A stretch of DNA of 64,000 bases, from assembly GCF_002847345.1 (NCBI RefSeq), contig NZ_LXFV01000011.1:186001-250000 (forward strand). The letters are read 5' to 3'. Made by a program: the position numbers and the translations under genes. The stretch is from Pectobacterium peruviense (lineage in GTDB: Bacteria > Pseudomonadota > Gammaproteobacteria > Enterobacterales > Enterobacteriaceae). Shown piece after piece: positions 39,997 to 49,706 of the stretch (the stretch's first letter is position 1; each line of letters starts with the position of its first letter). A model generated the notes under the pieces. That model was given only the letters and a program-made list of their open reading frames with translations. It was not told the DNA's origin and searched no databases.

Positions 39997-40072
39997 ACCA
40001 CATTGGGTAATGTGGTCAGGATTATGCGGCTATCAGAAAGGCAAAACGTGACGAGTAATGGTTCCTCGTCAC
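39997..40072 (-). other. paired hairpins in the iscR-iscS spacer
   Basis: ACCACATT (39997-40004)/AATGTGGT (40009-40016) and GTGACGAG (40048-40055)/CTCGTCAC (40065-40072) lie between the iscR stop and iscS. In E. coli this spacer is where the iron-responsive sRNA RyhB splits the fate of iscR and iscSUA; a structured element that protects the iscR 3' end fits the same logic. RyhB pairing itself was not tested. Confidence 0.5.
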
Positions 40073-40098
40073 AAAGAGCCTGTCACATTGAAGGTATA

Positions 40099-40593
40099 TC
40101 AGGCGCGCAGGTTAACGTTGATCGTTTCCTGGATACGTCCATTTGCGGTGCGACGCGTGTCAGCATCCTGACGATCCGCAACGTTCAGTACTTCCTTATT
40201 ATTCACCAGCTCATCCAGCGTGATGTTATTCAGGAAGTCAGTAATACGGTCGCTCAGATCGCGCCACAGCGTGTGCGTCAGGCAGCGATCGCCACCCTGG
40301 CAGCCTTCGCGGCCCTGGCAACGCGTTGCGTCAACAGACTCATCGACGGCAGAAATAACCATACCAACAGCGATTTCATTCGCGTTTTTACCCAGCAGGT
40401 AACCGCCGCCTGGGCCACGAACGCTGGCAACCAGTCCGTTCTTACGCAAGCGCGAAAATAGCTGCTCCAGATAAGACAGTGAAATGCCTTGGCGTTCGGA
40501 AATATCCGCCAATGGAACTGGCCCTTCCTGGGAGTGCAGAGCCACATCGAGCATGGCGGTAACGGCGTAACGGCCTTTGGATGTCAGTCTCAT
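40099..40593 (-). CDS. iscR: Rrf2-family iron-sulfur regulator IscR
   Basis: 164 residues from the ATG at 40593 ([20 protein letters not shown]); an upstream extension is not conserved. Winged helix-turn-helix [20 protein letters not shown] and the three cluster cysteines in [14 protein letters not shown]. Holo-IscR represses isc through type 1 sites; apo-IscR acts on type 2 sites. First gene of the operon, preceded by two type 1-like sites. Confidence 0.98.
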   Translation of the reverse strand: MRLTSKGRYAVTAMLDVALHSQEGPVPLADISERQGISLSYLEQLFSRLRKNGLVASVRGPGGGYLLGKNANEIAVGMVISAVDESVDATRCQGREGCQGGDRCLTHTLWRDLSDRITDFLNNITLDELVNNKEVLNVADRQDADTRRTANGRIQETINVNLRA

Positions 40594-40663
40594 GATAGTG
40601 GTACCTGTAGGTAAAACATGTATTATGAAAACATGTATTGGCAGAACATACCGCGAGTCTGAC

Positions 40664-40713
40664 ATTCCCGAGTATTTTAGTCAACTATTTAACCGAGTAA
40701 AACACTCAAGTAT
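40664..40713 (-). promoter_or_regulatory. two abutting type 1 IscR sites at the isc promoter
   Basis: Read toward iscR, the site at 40688-40664 (ATAGTTGACT AAAATACTCGGG then AAT, split here) matches 23 of 25 positions of the type 1 consensus. The site at 40713-40689 (ATACTTGAGT, TTTTACTCGG core) matches about 21 of 25. They are contiguous, the arrangement known at the E. coli iscR promoter. TTGACT inside the first site can also act as the -35 box. Confidence 0.75.
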
Positions 40714-40716
40714 TAT

Positions 40717-41438
40717 TCGTCGTGTGTTTTTTGTACCGAGCTGAGTATTCCACGCAGGATGTTAAGTTCCTGAGCTTCAGGTCTGGCGCGGGTAAACAGG
40801 CGACGCAGCTTGTTCATCACCTGCCCTTGATGTGCCGGTCGGATAAATCCGGTTTGCAGCAATGTCTGCTCAAGATGCTGATAAAAACGTTCCAGATCGT
40901 CGACCAGCGGATACGGCGATTCTTCATGCTCAGGCTGCCCGGTCTGTAACCGATCCAAATGCGCGATACGTACTTCATAAGCGATGATCTGTACCGCCAT
41001 CGCCAGATTTAGCGAGCTGTATTCTGGATTAGCAGGAATCGCCACGTGGTAGTGACATTTTTGCAGTTCATCATTCGTCAGCCCCACACGTTCACGCCCA
41101 AACACCAGCGCTACCGGCGCGTGCTCCGCTTCCTGTGCGCTACGAACACCGCACTCACGCGGCTCCAGCATCGGCCAAGGCAAAGTTCGGGAACGCGCAC
41201 TGGTGCCAACCACCAGACTACATCCTTCGAGCGCCTGATCGAGCGAATCAACCAAGGTGGCATTGCCGATAACATCGCTGGCGCCTGCGGCCAACGCAAT
41301 GGCCTGCGAATCAGGCTTAACCAATGGATTGACCAAATAAAGTTTGCTTAACCCCATGGTTTTCATCGCCCTGGCCACTGATCCCATATTGCCAGTGTGC
41401 GACGTTTCAACCAGAACAATGCGAATATTGTCTAACAT
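40717..41438 (-). CDS. trmJ: tRNA (Cm32/Um32) 2'-O-methyltransferase TrmJ
   Basis: About 241 residues from the ATG at 41438 ([20 protein letters not shown]); the frame's upstream [10 protein letters not shown] was rejected. SPOUT-class knot: [34 protein letters not shown] and [15 protein letters not shown]. It methylates ribose 32 of several tRNAs. Stop codon lies near 40713. Upstream of iscR and divergent from suhB as in E. coli. Confidence 0.96.
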
Positions 41439-41502
41439 TATGTACTCTGTTGTGCGAAAGGAAGTCATGCGAAAAGGAAACCGCCATACCTTAACACAAA
41501 CT

Positions 41503-41629
<127 letters not shown>

Positions 41630-41699
41630 GATATTTTACTTTCCTGCTGCTATACTCTGCGCCGCTTTCCGTTCTTTAACATTCCAGTGGACCGATACC

Positions 41700-42503
41700 A
41701 TGCATCCGATGCTCAACATCGCTATACGCGCTGCGCGTAAAGCCGGTAATTTGATTGCCAAAAACTATGAAACGCCAGACGCCGTCGAAGCTAGCCAGAA
41801 AGGCAGCAATGATTTTGTGACCAACGTCGATCGGGATGCAGAACGTCTGATCATTGAAGTCATCCGCAAGTCTTACCCACAGCACACCATCATTGGTGAA
41901 GAATGTGGCGAGCTGGCAGGTGAAGATCCGGCAGTACAATGGGTTATCGATCCTCTGGATGGCACCACCAACTTCATCAAACGTTTACCCCACTTCGCTG
42001 TTTCTATCGCGGTTCGCATTAAAGGCCGTACCGAAGTTGCCGTTGTTTACGATCCTATGCGCAATGAACTGTTTAGTGCCACCCGCGGTCAGGGCGCACA
42101 ACTGAACGGCTATCGTCTGCGTAGCAGCACTGCCCGCGATTTGGAAGGCACCGTACTGGCAACAGGCTTCCCCTTCAAATTAAAACAACACAGCAAAAGT
42201 TATATCAACGTCGTTAGCGCACTGTTCACCCAGTGTGCGGATTTCCGTCGCACGGGTTCTGCCGCGCTGGATCTGGCCTATGTGGCCGCAGGTCGCGTTG
42301 ATGGTTTCTTTGAGATCGGTCTGAAGCCGTGGGATTTTGCGGGTGGCGAACTGCTGGTACGTGAAGCTGGCGGGATCGTGACGGACTTCGTTGGCGGCCA
42401 TAACTATCTGGCATCCGGCAATCTGGTTGCTGGTAACCCGCGTGTGGTGAAAGCTATTCTGGGTACCATCCGCGAAGAACTGAGTGACGCGCTGAAGCGC
42501 TAA
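41700..42503 (+). CDS. suhB: inositol-1-monophosphatase SuhB
   Basis: 267 residues. Metal-site motifs of the inositol monophosphatase family: GEECGELAG, WVIDPLDGTTNFI and LKPWDFAGGELLVREAGG. Beyond its phosphatase activity, E. coli SuhB is part of the rRNA antitermination complex with NusA. Preceded by its own promoter region after the ERIC element. Confidence 0.97.
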   Translation: MHPMLNIAIRAARKAGNLIAKNYETPDAVEASQKGSNDFVTNVDRDAERLIIEVIRKSYPQHTIIGEECGELAGEDPAVQWVIDPLDGTTNFIKRLPHFAVSIAVRIKGRTEVAVVYDPMRNELFSATRGQGAQLNGYRLRSSTARDLEGTVLATGFPFKLKQHSKSYINVVSALFTQCADFRRTGSAALDLAYVAAGRVDGFFEIGLKPWDFAGGELLVREAGGIVTDFVGGHNYLASGNLVAGNPRVVKAILGTIREELSDALKR

Positions 42504-42512
42504 TCTCGGCCC

Positions 42513-42562
42513 ACTCCGGCCCATTCTCATAAAAATGAAATCGGGTCGGAGTTGTTATTTTT
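42513..42562 (+). terminator. suhB terminator
   Basis: ACTCCGGCCC (42513-42522) pairs with GGGTCGGAGT (42543-42552) with one wobble, then TGTTATTTTTCTTT. Confidence 0.65.
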
Positions 42563-42598
42563 CTTTACATATGAATCCTGTATACGCATTGTTTATCA

Positions 42599-42617
42599 TT
42601 ATACGATAATAATTATC
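42599..42617 (+). promoter_or_regulatory. Fur box of the iron-chelate ABC operon
   Basis: The 13-bp palindrome GATAATAATTATC (42605-42617) is extended leftwards by TTATAC to a 19-bp Fur-like box (consensus GATAATGATAATCATTATC). It is about 60-75 bp before the binding-protein gene. Confidence 0.75.
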
Positions 42618-42675
42618 AAACTCATTACACTGATAACTTCATCACATTGATAAATTGTGAATTAGGATCGCCACC

Positions 42676-43794
42676 ATGTTAAGAAAATCAGTAAGATCGT
42701 TCCTCCTAACTGCATTACTCTCCGCTCCACTCTTCAGCTACGCGACCCAATACCCTCTCACCGTTACCGATTTCGACGGCAGAAGTGTCACCATTAAACA
42801 AGAGCCGCAGCGCATCATTCTTCAAGACGGCCGCGATATTATGACGATGGCATTACTTGACCGCGATAATCCCTTTCAGCGTCTGGTCGCCTGGAACAAT
42901 TTAGCGAAAAAACAGGACACGGCAACCTGGGACATGCTGAAAGGAAAATGGCCTCAGTCCGTCGGCATTCTGGATATGGGTTTCAGTGACAAAGGCAACG
43001 TCGATTTGGAAAGTGTGCTGTCAAAACAGCCCGATCTGATGATTGCCCAGTTACGAGCCAAACCGGCACTAAAGGAAAGCGGTGTGATTGACAAGCTCAG
43101 CGCGCTGAATATTCCCGTACTGTTTGTCGATTATGAAGTAAATCCGGCTAAAGATACCGCCCCCAGTGTCGATCTGTTAGGCAAGGTTCTGAACCGCGAA
43201 GCCAACGCCAAAGCATATACCGATTTCTACCGTAAGCACCTTGATGCTATTCAGCAGAAAACCGCCACGATAACCCCAAAACCTAGCGTTTTTATTGAGC
43301 CGATTGCCGGAAATTCGGATTCCTGCTGCTTCACGCACAGCAGCAGCGGCTGGGGCGGATTGGTGGAAGCCGTCGGCGCGACAAATATTGGTTCGGGTTT
43401 GCTGCCAGGTGCATCAGGCTTTGTCTCGCTCGAAAAAATCATCAGCATGAAACCTGACGCCTACATCATGACAGGCTCTAAACGTGGTAACAGTCAGGTA
43501 CTGCCGTTAGGCTATGGCGCAACTGTCGAAGACGTTCGCACTCAGGCGAATGTGCTGCTAAGTCGCACCGGTATTAGCCAGATCCCAGCGGTTCAAGCTA
43601 AGCGCGTCTATGGCGTTTACCACCATTTCTACAACCATCCCTACAACATTGTCGGTATGGAATATCTGGCAAAAGATATTTATCCTCAGGCATTTGCCAG
43701 CCTGAATCCTGATGACACGTATCACCATATTATTCAAAATTTTACCTCGCTGCCTGACAGCGACTTTATCTTTGCCTGGAAACAAGGTGAGTAA
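42676..43794 (+). CDS. iron-chelate ABC transporter, periplasmic binding protein
   Basis: 372 residues. Signal peptide (MLRKSVRSFLLTALLSAPLFSYA) and a class III (BtuF/FecB-type) binding fold: YPLTVTDFDGRSVTIKQEPQ, LESVLSKQPDLMIAQL, SLEKIISMKPDAYIMTGS. It carries a vicinal cysteine pair, Cys217-Cys218 (NSDSCCFTHSS). Fur control and FecCD-type partners point to a siderophore or haem; the ligand is not identifiable. About 40 percent similar by eye to the second binding protein at 48461-49588. Confidence 0.85.
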   Translation: MLRKSVRSFLLTALLSAPLFSYATQYPLTVTDFDGRSVTIKQEPQRIILQDGRDIMTMALLDRDNPFQRLVAWNNLAKKQDTATWDMLKGKWPQSVGILDMGFSDKGNVDLESVLSKQPDLMIAQLRAKPALKESGVIDKLSALNIPVLFVDYEVNPAKDTAPSVDLLGKVLNREANAKAYTDFYRKHLDAIQQKTATITPKPSVFIEPIAGNSDSCCFTHSSSGWGGLVEAVGATNIGSGLLPGASGFVSLEKIISMKPDAYIMTGSKRGNSQVLPLGYGATVEDVRTQANVLLSRTGISQIPAVQAKRVYGVYHHFYNHPYNIVGMEYLAKDIYPQAFASLNPDDTYHHIIQNFTSLPDSDFIFAWKQGE

Positions 43795-43800
43795 TTTTTC

Positions 43801-44883
43801 ATGAGTACAACCACTGAACCGGGTATCCGCAGTACTACCGCGGATGCCAACACCATTATGGACAACTATCGCGGCATCATCCGACGCCGCGTGGGTGTGA
43901 TGGCGATACTGCTGTTGATCATCATCGGCTCGTTGTTGCTGGATTTCACGATGGGACCGTCGGGACTCACGCTTGATGTGCTCTGGAACACGCTGACCGA
44001 CCCGGCCAGCGCAGATGCAGGCACACGCGTGATCGTCTGGGATATTCGTCTGCCTTATGCGTTGATGGCCATTATCGTCGGGCTAGCGCTCGGCCTGGCT
44101 GGCGCAGAAATGCAAACGATCCTGAACAACCCGCTGGCCAGCCCGTTTACGCTTGGCGTTTCCTCCGCCGCCGCATTCGGCGCGGCGTTGGCTATCGTCC
44201 TAGGAATCGGCATCCCCGGCATTCCGGCTCAGTGGTTTATTTCTGCAAACGCCTTTATCTTTGCTCTGCTGGCAGCGTTGCTGCTTGATGGCATTACGCG
44301 CTGGACGCAGGTCGCCACCTCCGGGGTCGTGCTGTTCGGTATCGCGCTGGTGTTCACCTTCAATGCGCTGGTTTCCATGCTCCAGTTCATCGCCAACGAA
44401 GACACGCTGCAAGGTCTGGTGTTCTGGACGATGGGCAGTCTGGCTCGCGCCTCGTGGGAAAAGCTGGGCGTCCTGCTGTTGGTGCTGGTCATCGTTATGC
44501 CAATTTCACTGATGAGTTCATGGAAACTGACCGCACTGCGGTTGGGTGAAGATCGCGCCGTTAGTTTTGGCATTAACGTACGCCGTTTGCGTCTGGCGAC
44601 GCTGCTGCGTATCAGTATCTTGTCTGCCATTTCGGTCGCGTTTGTCGGCCCGATCGGCTTTATCGGTCTGGTTGCTCCGCATATCGCACGTATGATTTTC
44701 GGTGAAGATCACCGTTTCTATCTGCCTGCCAGTGCATTAACGGGTGCGCTGGTGCTATCGATGGCATCTGTTGCCTCGAAAAACCTCATTCCCGGCGTCA
44801 TTATCCCGGTCGGCATCGTCACCTCACTGGTTGGTGTGCCCTTCTTCCTGAGTATCATCCTGCGTCACAGAGGGAACGTATGA
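43801..44883 (+). CDS. iron-chelate ABC transporter permease (FecCD family)
   Basis: 360 residues with about ten membrane helices. FecCD-type signatures: IRLPYALMAIIVGLALGLAGAEMQ, NPLASPFTLGVSSAAAFGA and GFIGLVAPHIARMIFGEDHR (the EAA-like contact loop for the ATPase). A single gene suggests a homodimeric permease. It starts 6 bp after the binding-protein stop and overlaps the ATPase gene by 4 bp. Confidence 0.93.
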   Translation: MSTTTEPGIRSTTADANTIMDNYRGIIRRRVGVMAILLLIIIGSLLLDFTMGPSGLTLDVLWNTLTDPASADAGTRVIVWDIRLPYALMAIIVGLALGLAGAEMQTILNNPLASPFTLGVSSAAAFGAALAIVLGIGIPGIPAQWFISANAFIFALLAALLLDGITRWTQVATSGVVLFGIALVFTFNALVSMLQFIANEDTLQGLVFWTMGSLARASWEKLGVLLLVLVIVMPISLMSSWKLTALRLGEDRAVSFGINVRRLRLATLLRISILSAISVAFVGPIGFIGLVAPHIARMIFGEDHRFYLPASALTGALVLSMASVASKNLIPGVIIPVGIVTSLVGVPFFLSIILRHRGNV

Positions 44884-45680
44884 GCCAGCAAACCGCTTCT
44901 GGATTACGACTTTCCCACTTTCGCGCGGGTTATCCTAAACGTCAGGTAATCCGCGATCTGTCCGTACCGCAATTACCACGCGGAAAGATAACGGTGCTAC
45001 TCGGCCCTAACGGCAGTGGAAAATCAACGCTGTTACGCGCTATGGCGGGTCTGAACGCTTCCGAAGGCGAACTGTGGTTGGATGACACCAACCTGATGAC
45101 ACTCCCGTTCGCTCAGCGGGCGGAAAAAGTCGTTTATCTGCCGCAGTCCTTGCCCGCTGGCGTTCACCTGCACGTGCTGGAATCTATTATCGTCGCACAG
45201 CGCGCGTCCGGCGGCATGCATAACGCCGAAAAACAGGATGAAGTCATGACCCTGCTGCGTCAGTTGGGTATCGAGCATCTGGCGTTGAGCTATCTTGATC
45301 AGCTCTCTGGCGGACAGAAACAGCTGGTTGGGCTGGCGCAATCGCTGATCCGTCAGCCCTCGTTGCTTTTACTAGATGAGCCGCTCAGTGCGTTGGATCT
45401 GAATTATCAATTCCACGTAATGGATTTGGTACGAAAGGAAACGCGTAAGCGCAACATCATCACTGTTGTGGTGGTGCATGACATCAATATTGCTTTGCGT
45501 CATGGCGACCACGTACTGATGCTGCAAAACGGTAATTTGATTGCCGATGGCGCACCGGCCGAGGTCATTAGCCCAGAAAGCCTGTCAGCAGTCTATGGCG
45601 TACGCGGACGTATTGAGCGTTGTTCGCAGGGCGTACCGCAGGTGATTATCGACGGGTTGGTCAGCGAGCCCACTATCTAG
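44880..45680 (+). CDS. iron-chelate ABC transporter ATP-binding protein
   Basis: 266 residues: Walker A LLGPNGSGKSTLLRA, Q-loop VYLPQSLP, signature LSGGQKQLVGLAQSL, Walker B LLLLDEPLSALD and switch His in VVVHDINIAL. FepC/BtuD-type ATPase. The ATG overlaps the permease stop (ATGA), so the three genes form one translationally coupled operon. Confidence 0.95.
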   Translation: MSQQTASGLRLSHFRAGYPKRQVIRDLSVPQLPRGKITVLLGPNGSGKSTLLRAMAGLNASEGELWLDDTNLMTLPFAQRAEKVVYLPQSLPAGVHLHVLESIIVAQRASGGMHNAEKQDEVMTLLRQLGIEHLALSYLDQLSGGQKQLVGLAQSLIRQPSLLLLDEPLSALDLNYQFHVMDLVRKETRKRNIITVVVVHDINIALRHGDHVLMLQNGNLIADGAPAEVISPESLSAVYGVRGRIERCSQGVPQVIIDGLVSEPTI

Positions 45681-45699
45681 GTAATTGACCGCTCAAATA

Positions 45700-45727
45700 G
45701 CCTCCGGTAAGCGAATGCCCCGGAGGC
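45700..45727. terminator. hairpin between convergent genes
   Basis: GCCTCCGG (45700-45707) pairs with CCGGAGGC (45720-45727) between the ABC operon (plus) and the small gene at 45737 (minus). It lacks a good T tract; it may still block convergent transcription. Confidence 0.45.
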
Positions 45728-45736
45728 ATAAGATCG

Positions 45737-46060
45737 CTAGTGTAAACGCTCAGTTCCCATCATATCGCGCATGTTCGTCAGCATGTTCTCAAATAAACGT
45801 AATGCCAACCCAACACTGTTTACGTTGTAGTAAAGCGCCGCATCATGATGTTTTAAATAATCCTCAAACTCTGGCTTACCGATCAATTTATAAATAGCCG
45901 TAAATCGCAAAATCAGATGACTGCAATTATTGAGATACAGATCAAGCGTGCGGTAATCGCTGTTCATTAATTGAGTCAGTAACGTCGTCATATGCTCGAA
46001 CTCCGTCAGCAACGACGCATAATTCCCCAGATTTTCCGCACTATGTTCGGTCAACTCCAT
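45737..46060 (-). CDS. hypothetical protein, all-helical
   Basis: 107 residues, not recognised. An AAGGGAG ribosome site about 8 bases before the ATG supports it. The sequence is helical with Leu and Asn-rich segments (ASLLTEFEHMTTLLTQLMNS, LYLNNCSHLILRFTAIYKLI), no signal peptide or membrane helix. It lies 70 bp downstream of the chemoreceptor gene on the same strand, so it may have been cotranscribed with it. Confidence 0.6.
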   Translation of the reverse strand: MELTEHSAENLGNYASLLTEFEHMTTLLTQLMNSDYRTLDLYLNNCSHLILRFTAIYKLIGKPEFEDYLKHHDAALYYNVNSVGLALRLFENMLTNMRDMMGTERLH

Positions 46061-46129
46061 ACCGTCATCTCCCTTGGTCTTCTCTTTTCTCCATCCGTCA
46101 TCGACTCCTTTGGCACGTGGCTTTATAGA

Positions 46130-47803
46130 TTAAAAACGCTGCCAGCCCGCGTCATCCTGAGCAAGTGCATTTTTTTTCTTCGCGGAGGCGAGACGAGGTG
46201 TAGATAGGCCAGACGGCGCAGAAGCAAGGGCTGGAATCAACGTCGATGAAGCGATTTGTCCCACAATGAACTGCCCTACCAATTGGCTCAATGTGCTCGC
46301 CTGTTCCTGCAATGACTGCGAGGCAGCAGAAGCCTCTTCGACCAATGAGGCATTTTGCTGAGTCACATCGTCCATCTGGTTAACCGCCAGATGTACCTGG
46401 CTGATACCCTGACTTTGTTCTTCCGTCGCCGCAGCGATTTCATTGACTAAATCCGTCACCTGCTGGATCGCGTCTTTCATCGCCGACATGTTTTTCCCTA
46501 CATCACTAGCTTGTTCAACACCCGCCGACACCAGCGAGTTTGAAGCACCAATCAAGTCCTTGATTTCACGTGCAGCCGTAGACGAACGCTGCGCCAACGT
46601 GCGCACTTCACCTGCTACCACCGCAAAACCACGGCCCTGCTCACCCGCACGTGCCGCTTCCACCGCCGCATTGAGGGCGAGGATATTAGTTTGAAACGCT
46701 ATCCCTTCGATGAGCGCAATGATGTCGGTAATCTTGCCTGAGCTAGTACGAATATGTTCCATCGTACTCAACATCGTACTGACTGAATCGGCACTATTGA
46801 TAGAAATCCGGCTGGCATTGCCCGCCAATAGACTAGCCTGCTGCGTGTTTTCCGCATTTTGGCGTACCGTTTCACTGATTTCCGTCATACTGGCCGCAGT
46901 TTGTTCCAGCGAAGCAGCCTGTTCCTCAGTACGCGCAGACAGATCCTCATTACCTGCCGCAATCTGCGTTGCCGCACTGCTTACCGACTGCGATGAAGCA
47001 TTCACCGAAGCCAGTGCCGAAGAGACGCGATGCATCAGGCTATTAAAGGCACGGGCAGTATTCCCAATCTCGTCTTTTCTGCGATCGTCGGCTTGAATCG
47101 TCAAGTCGAGACTGGTACTGGCCATCGTCATCGCTCGGCTCATGTGATTGAGGCTCTTTCTAATGCCCAATATCGTACTGACAGCAAACAGGCCAGTAAG
47201 CAAGAGTGTCAAGAGGCCGCCAGCCAGCAATCCCGTGAACGTCATGTCATAGATGCGTGTATTCTCATCGCGTAACACATCTCCCAGTTTGAGGTTAAGC
47301 GAAATTTGTTCTCGATAGCCATCAATCAACTTACGAATATTGGCCCCCACACCATTTTGTCCCTGGATCAAATCGAGGGAAATCAGGTCCTGATAGGCTA
47401 CAGAGGCTGCCAAAAAAGCAGGTAGCGCCGCACGAATCGCTTTAACACTGTCAAAACCAGCCAGGGTCAAACGTTTATCGTTTTCTTCATTTTCCGAAAC
47501 GTTATTTTTCAGATAATACTCATTAAGTTCGTTGATTTCATTGAGTGTTTTGGCGATATCCTGTTCGATAGGCGGTAAATAGCTATTATCTGTTGTACTC
47601 TGATGTTTATAGAGCAGAAGGGATAGTGCATTCGCTTTATCCACTTGAGCATTGAGATCCCGAATACTGGGAATTGCATTATCCTGAACATATTCAAAAC
47701 GAGACTGGAACCCTGATAATAATCATAAAGTAACGATAACCAATGAGATAAGTGCTAGCGACATTAACGAAAACGTCAACAGCAGGCGTTGCGTGATATT
47801 CAT
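46130..47803 (-). pseudogene. methyl-accepting chemotaxis protein interrupted by an in-frame TGA
   Basis: The full frame starts at the ATG at 47803 (ribosome site GGAG) and reads MNITQRLLLTFSLMSLALIS, a first membrane helix, to a TGA at codon 27 (47725-47723). It then continues in the same frame as a normal receptor: ligand domain, second helix ([20 protein letters not shown]), HAMP and the signalling hairpin with [23 protein letters not shown] to TGA is the simplest change. Total 557 codons. Translation from an internal GTG at 47644 would give 504 residues lacking the first membrane helix. Confidence 0.8.
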
Positions 47804-47817
47804 AACCGCTCCATTTT

Positions 47818-48196
47818 TGAGTTTTTATACTGCATCTTTCTTCCTGATTCCGGTATGTCAAAATAAACACCCTCGTCCTCCAGACATGGCATTTTGAGTA
47901 AAAATCAGACATACCTTTATCACGCTCAATTATCGACACAGAAGCGAACAGCTTGATAGCAATGATCGCTTAAACCATTCAATAATCTCAAATAAATAGC
48001 CAAAAACTATCAAACAAAGATAATCGATCGTCAGAAACATCCATTCATCGGTAATGAAATAAAGTGAAAGAAAAACGTTTGCGTGGCTACCTCGGTGGGC
48101 GAACGATCTGGCGGCACAGAACACCAGTTATATTGTGATGAACGGTAGATATCTCTTTGCGTCGTGCATGTCGCGGAACGATCGATAAAATGCATA
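47818..48196. other. intergenic stretch upstream of the chemoreceptor gene
   Basis: About 380 AT-rich bp. It should contain the chemoreceptor promoter (a TTGACA lies near 47860 on the minus strand), but no sigma-28 promoter consensus was identified and no gene is supported. Confidence 0.35.
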
Positions 48197-48232
48197 AAAA
48201 AAGCACTGACCAATAAGGTTCAGTGCTTTTTT
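48197..48232. terminator. strong terminator beyond the second binding-protein gene
   Basis: AAAAAAGCACTGA (48197-48209) pairs perfectly with TCAGTGCTTTTTT (48220-48232). A/T flanks make it work in both directions. On the minus strand it would end the binding-protein message only after that message crosses the ERIC element at 48255-48457. Confidence 0.8.
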
Positions 48233-48254
48233 ATTATCTGACCAGCTACCTAAT

Positions 48255-48457
<203 letters not shown>

Positions 48458-48460
48458 GCG

Positions 48461-49588
48461 TTATTTCTTCGCAGGCAGCGTGACCCAATAGCCTGGCTGA
48501 TAAGGCAGCGGCAGGAACTTCTCATGGAAGGTACGGAATGTAGCATCAGGATCGAGGTCTTTAAACAGTTCAGGGTGCATCCATTTCGCTAATACCTGAA
48601 TCGCCACAAACTGATACGGGCTGTCATAGAACTGATGCCAAATAGCATGAGCGTTGCCATTGGTTGCGACCGGCAGCGTTTTAAATGCTGAGCGTTCCAT
48701 CAGTTTTTGCAGGCGTTGCAGCGCTTCTTTCTGATCGGCTCCCGGTCCGACGCCAACCCAGCCATTCGCCGTGTTGTAGTTTTTCCAGTTAGCGCCAGTC
48801 ACCACCACTACATCCGGGCGAGAGCTGATAATCTGCTCAGGGTTCAGCGTACCAAAGGTACCAGGGATGATGTTCTTGGCAATGTTGTCACCGCCAGCAG
48901 CCTCGACCATGCGGCCAAAGTTCTCATCACCGAATGACATGCAGCATTCTTCGTCATAGCCACCCGCGCGATCAATCATCACTTTAGGACGTGGCCCCTG
49001 ATAGTTTTTCAACCGATCGGTGACGATCTCAATCTGCTCACGGCGGAATTTAATAAGCGCTTCTGCACGCTCAGGTTTGCCCACCAGTTGCCCCATGATG
49101 TGAATACTTTTCTCTGCATTCTCAAACGGCTTCTCGCGGAAATCGATAAACACCACAGGAATACCCAGCGAACTGAGTTTTTCAATCAATTTGCCTTCAT
49201 CTGTTGCGGCCTTGGACTCCAGATTCATCAACACCAAATCGGGTTTCAGCGTTAATGCTTGCTCAACGTTAAACGTGCCGTCTTTCGCACCACCAAAGGT
49301 TGGCAGTTTTTTGATTTCTGGGTATTTATTTTCATAGGCCAGATAGCCGTCATAATCGGCTTTCGGCAGGTCATCACGCCAGCCAACCACACGTTGGAAT
49401 GGTGCTTCGGTATCAAAGGCAGCCAGCAGATAAATCTGTCGACCTTCCCCTAAAATAATCCGCTTCACTTCGGATTTGATTTCTACCTTCCTGCCACTAA
49501 CGTCTTCAATAACAATTGGGTTAGCGCTGGCAACAACGCTCGCACTCAACCCCAACAGAACAACGACTGAGAACAGCCATTTTTTCAT
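48461..49588 (-). CDS. second iron-chelate ABC-type periplasmic binding protein
   Basis: 375 residues, signal peptide MKKWLFSVVVLLGLSASVVASA, then the same fold and motif order as the protein at 42676-43794 (PIVIEDVSGRKVEIKSEVKR; VEQALTLKPDLVLMNL; LNPEQIISSRPDVVVVTGAN), including a vicinal Cys215-Cys216 (YDEECCMSF). It has its own Fur-like box but no permease or ATPase beside it, so it probably shares the transporter 4 kb away or a distant one. Confidence 0.85.
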   Translation of the reverse strand: MKKWLFSVVVLLGLSASVVASANPIVIEDVSGRKVEIKSEVKRIILGEGRQIYLLAAFDTEAPFQRVVGWRDDLPKADYDGYLAYENKYPEIKKLPTFGGAKDGTFNVEQALTLKPDLVLMNLESKAATDEGKLIEKLSSLGIPVVFIDFREKPFENAEKSIHIMGQLVGKPERAEALIKFRREQIEIVTDRLKNYQGPRPKVMIDRAGGYDEECCMSFGDENFGRMVEAAGGDNIAKNIIPGTFGTLNPEQIISSRPDVVVVTGANWKNYNTANGWVGVGPGADQKEALQRLQKLMERSAFKTLPVATNGNAHAIWHQFYDSPYQFVAIQVLAKWMHPELFKDLDPDATFRTFHEKFLPLPYQPGYWVTLPAKK

Positions 49589-49616
49589 TATTATTCCCTT
49601 CTGCGATTATGGTTAT

Positions 49617-49639
49617 AGATGATAATAGTTATCATTATT
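49617..49639 (-). promoter_or_regulatory. Fur box of the second binding-protein gene
   Basis: GATGATAATAGTTATCATTA is a Fur-type inverted repeat (GATAAT/ATTATC units) about 30-50 bp upstream of the ATG. Confidence 0.7.
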
Positions 49640-49706
49640 GAAATGATATCCCGCCGTGATTATCGGAGGCAATGGGTTTTTAATGCGAGGTTAATAAAAA
49701 GTGAAA

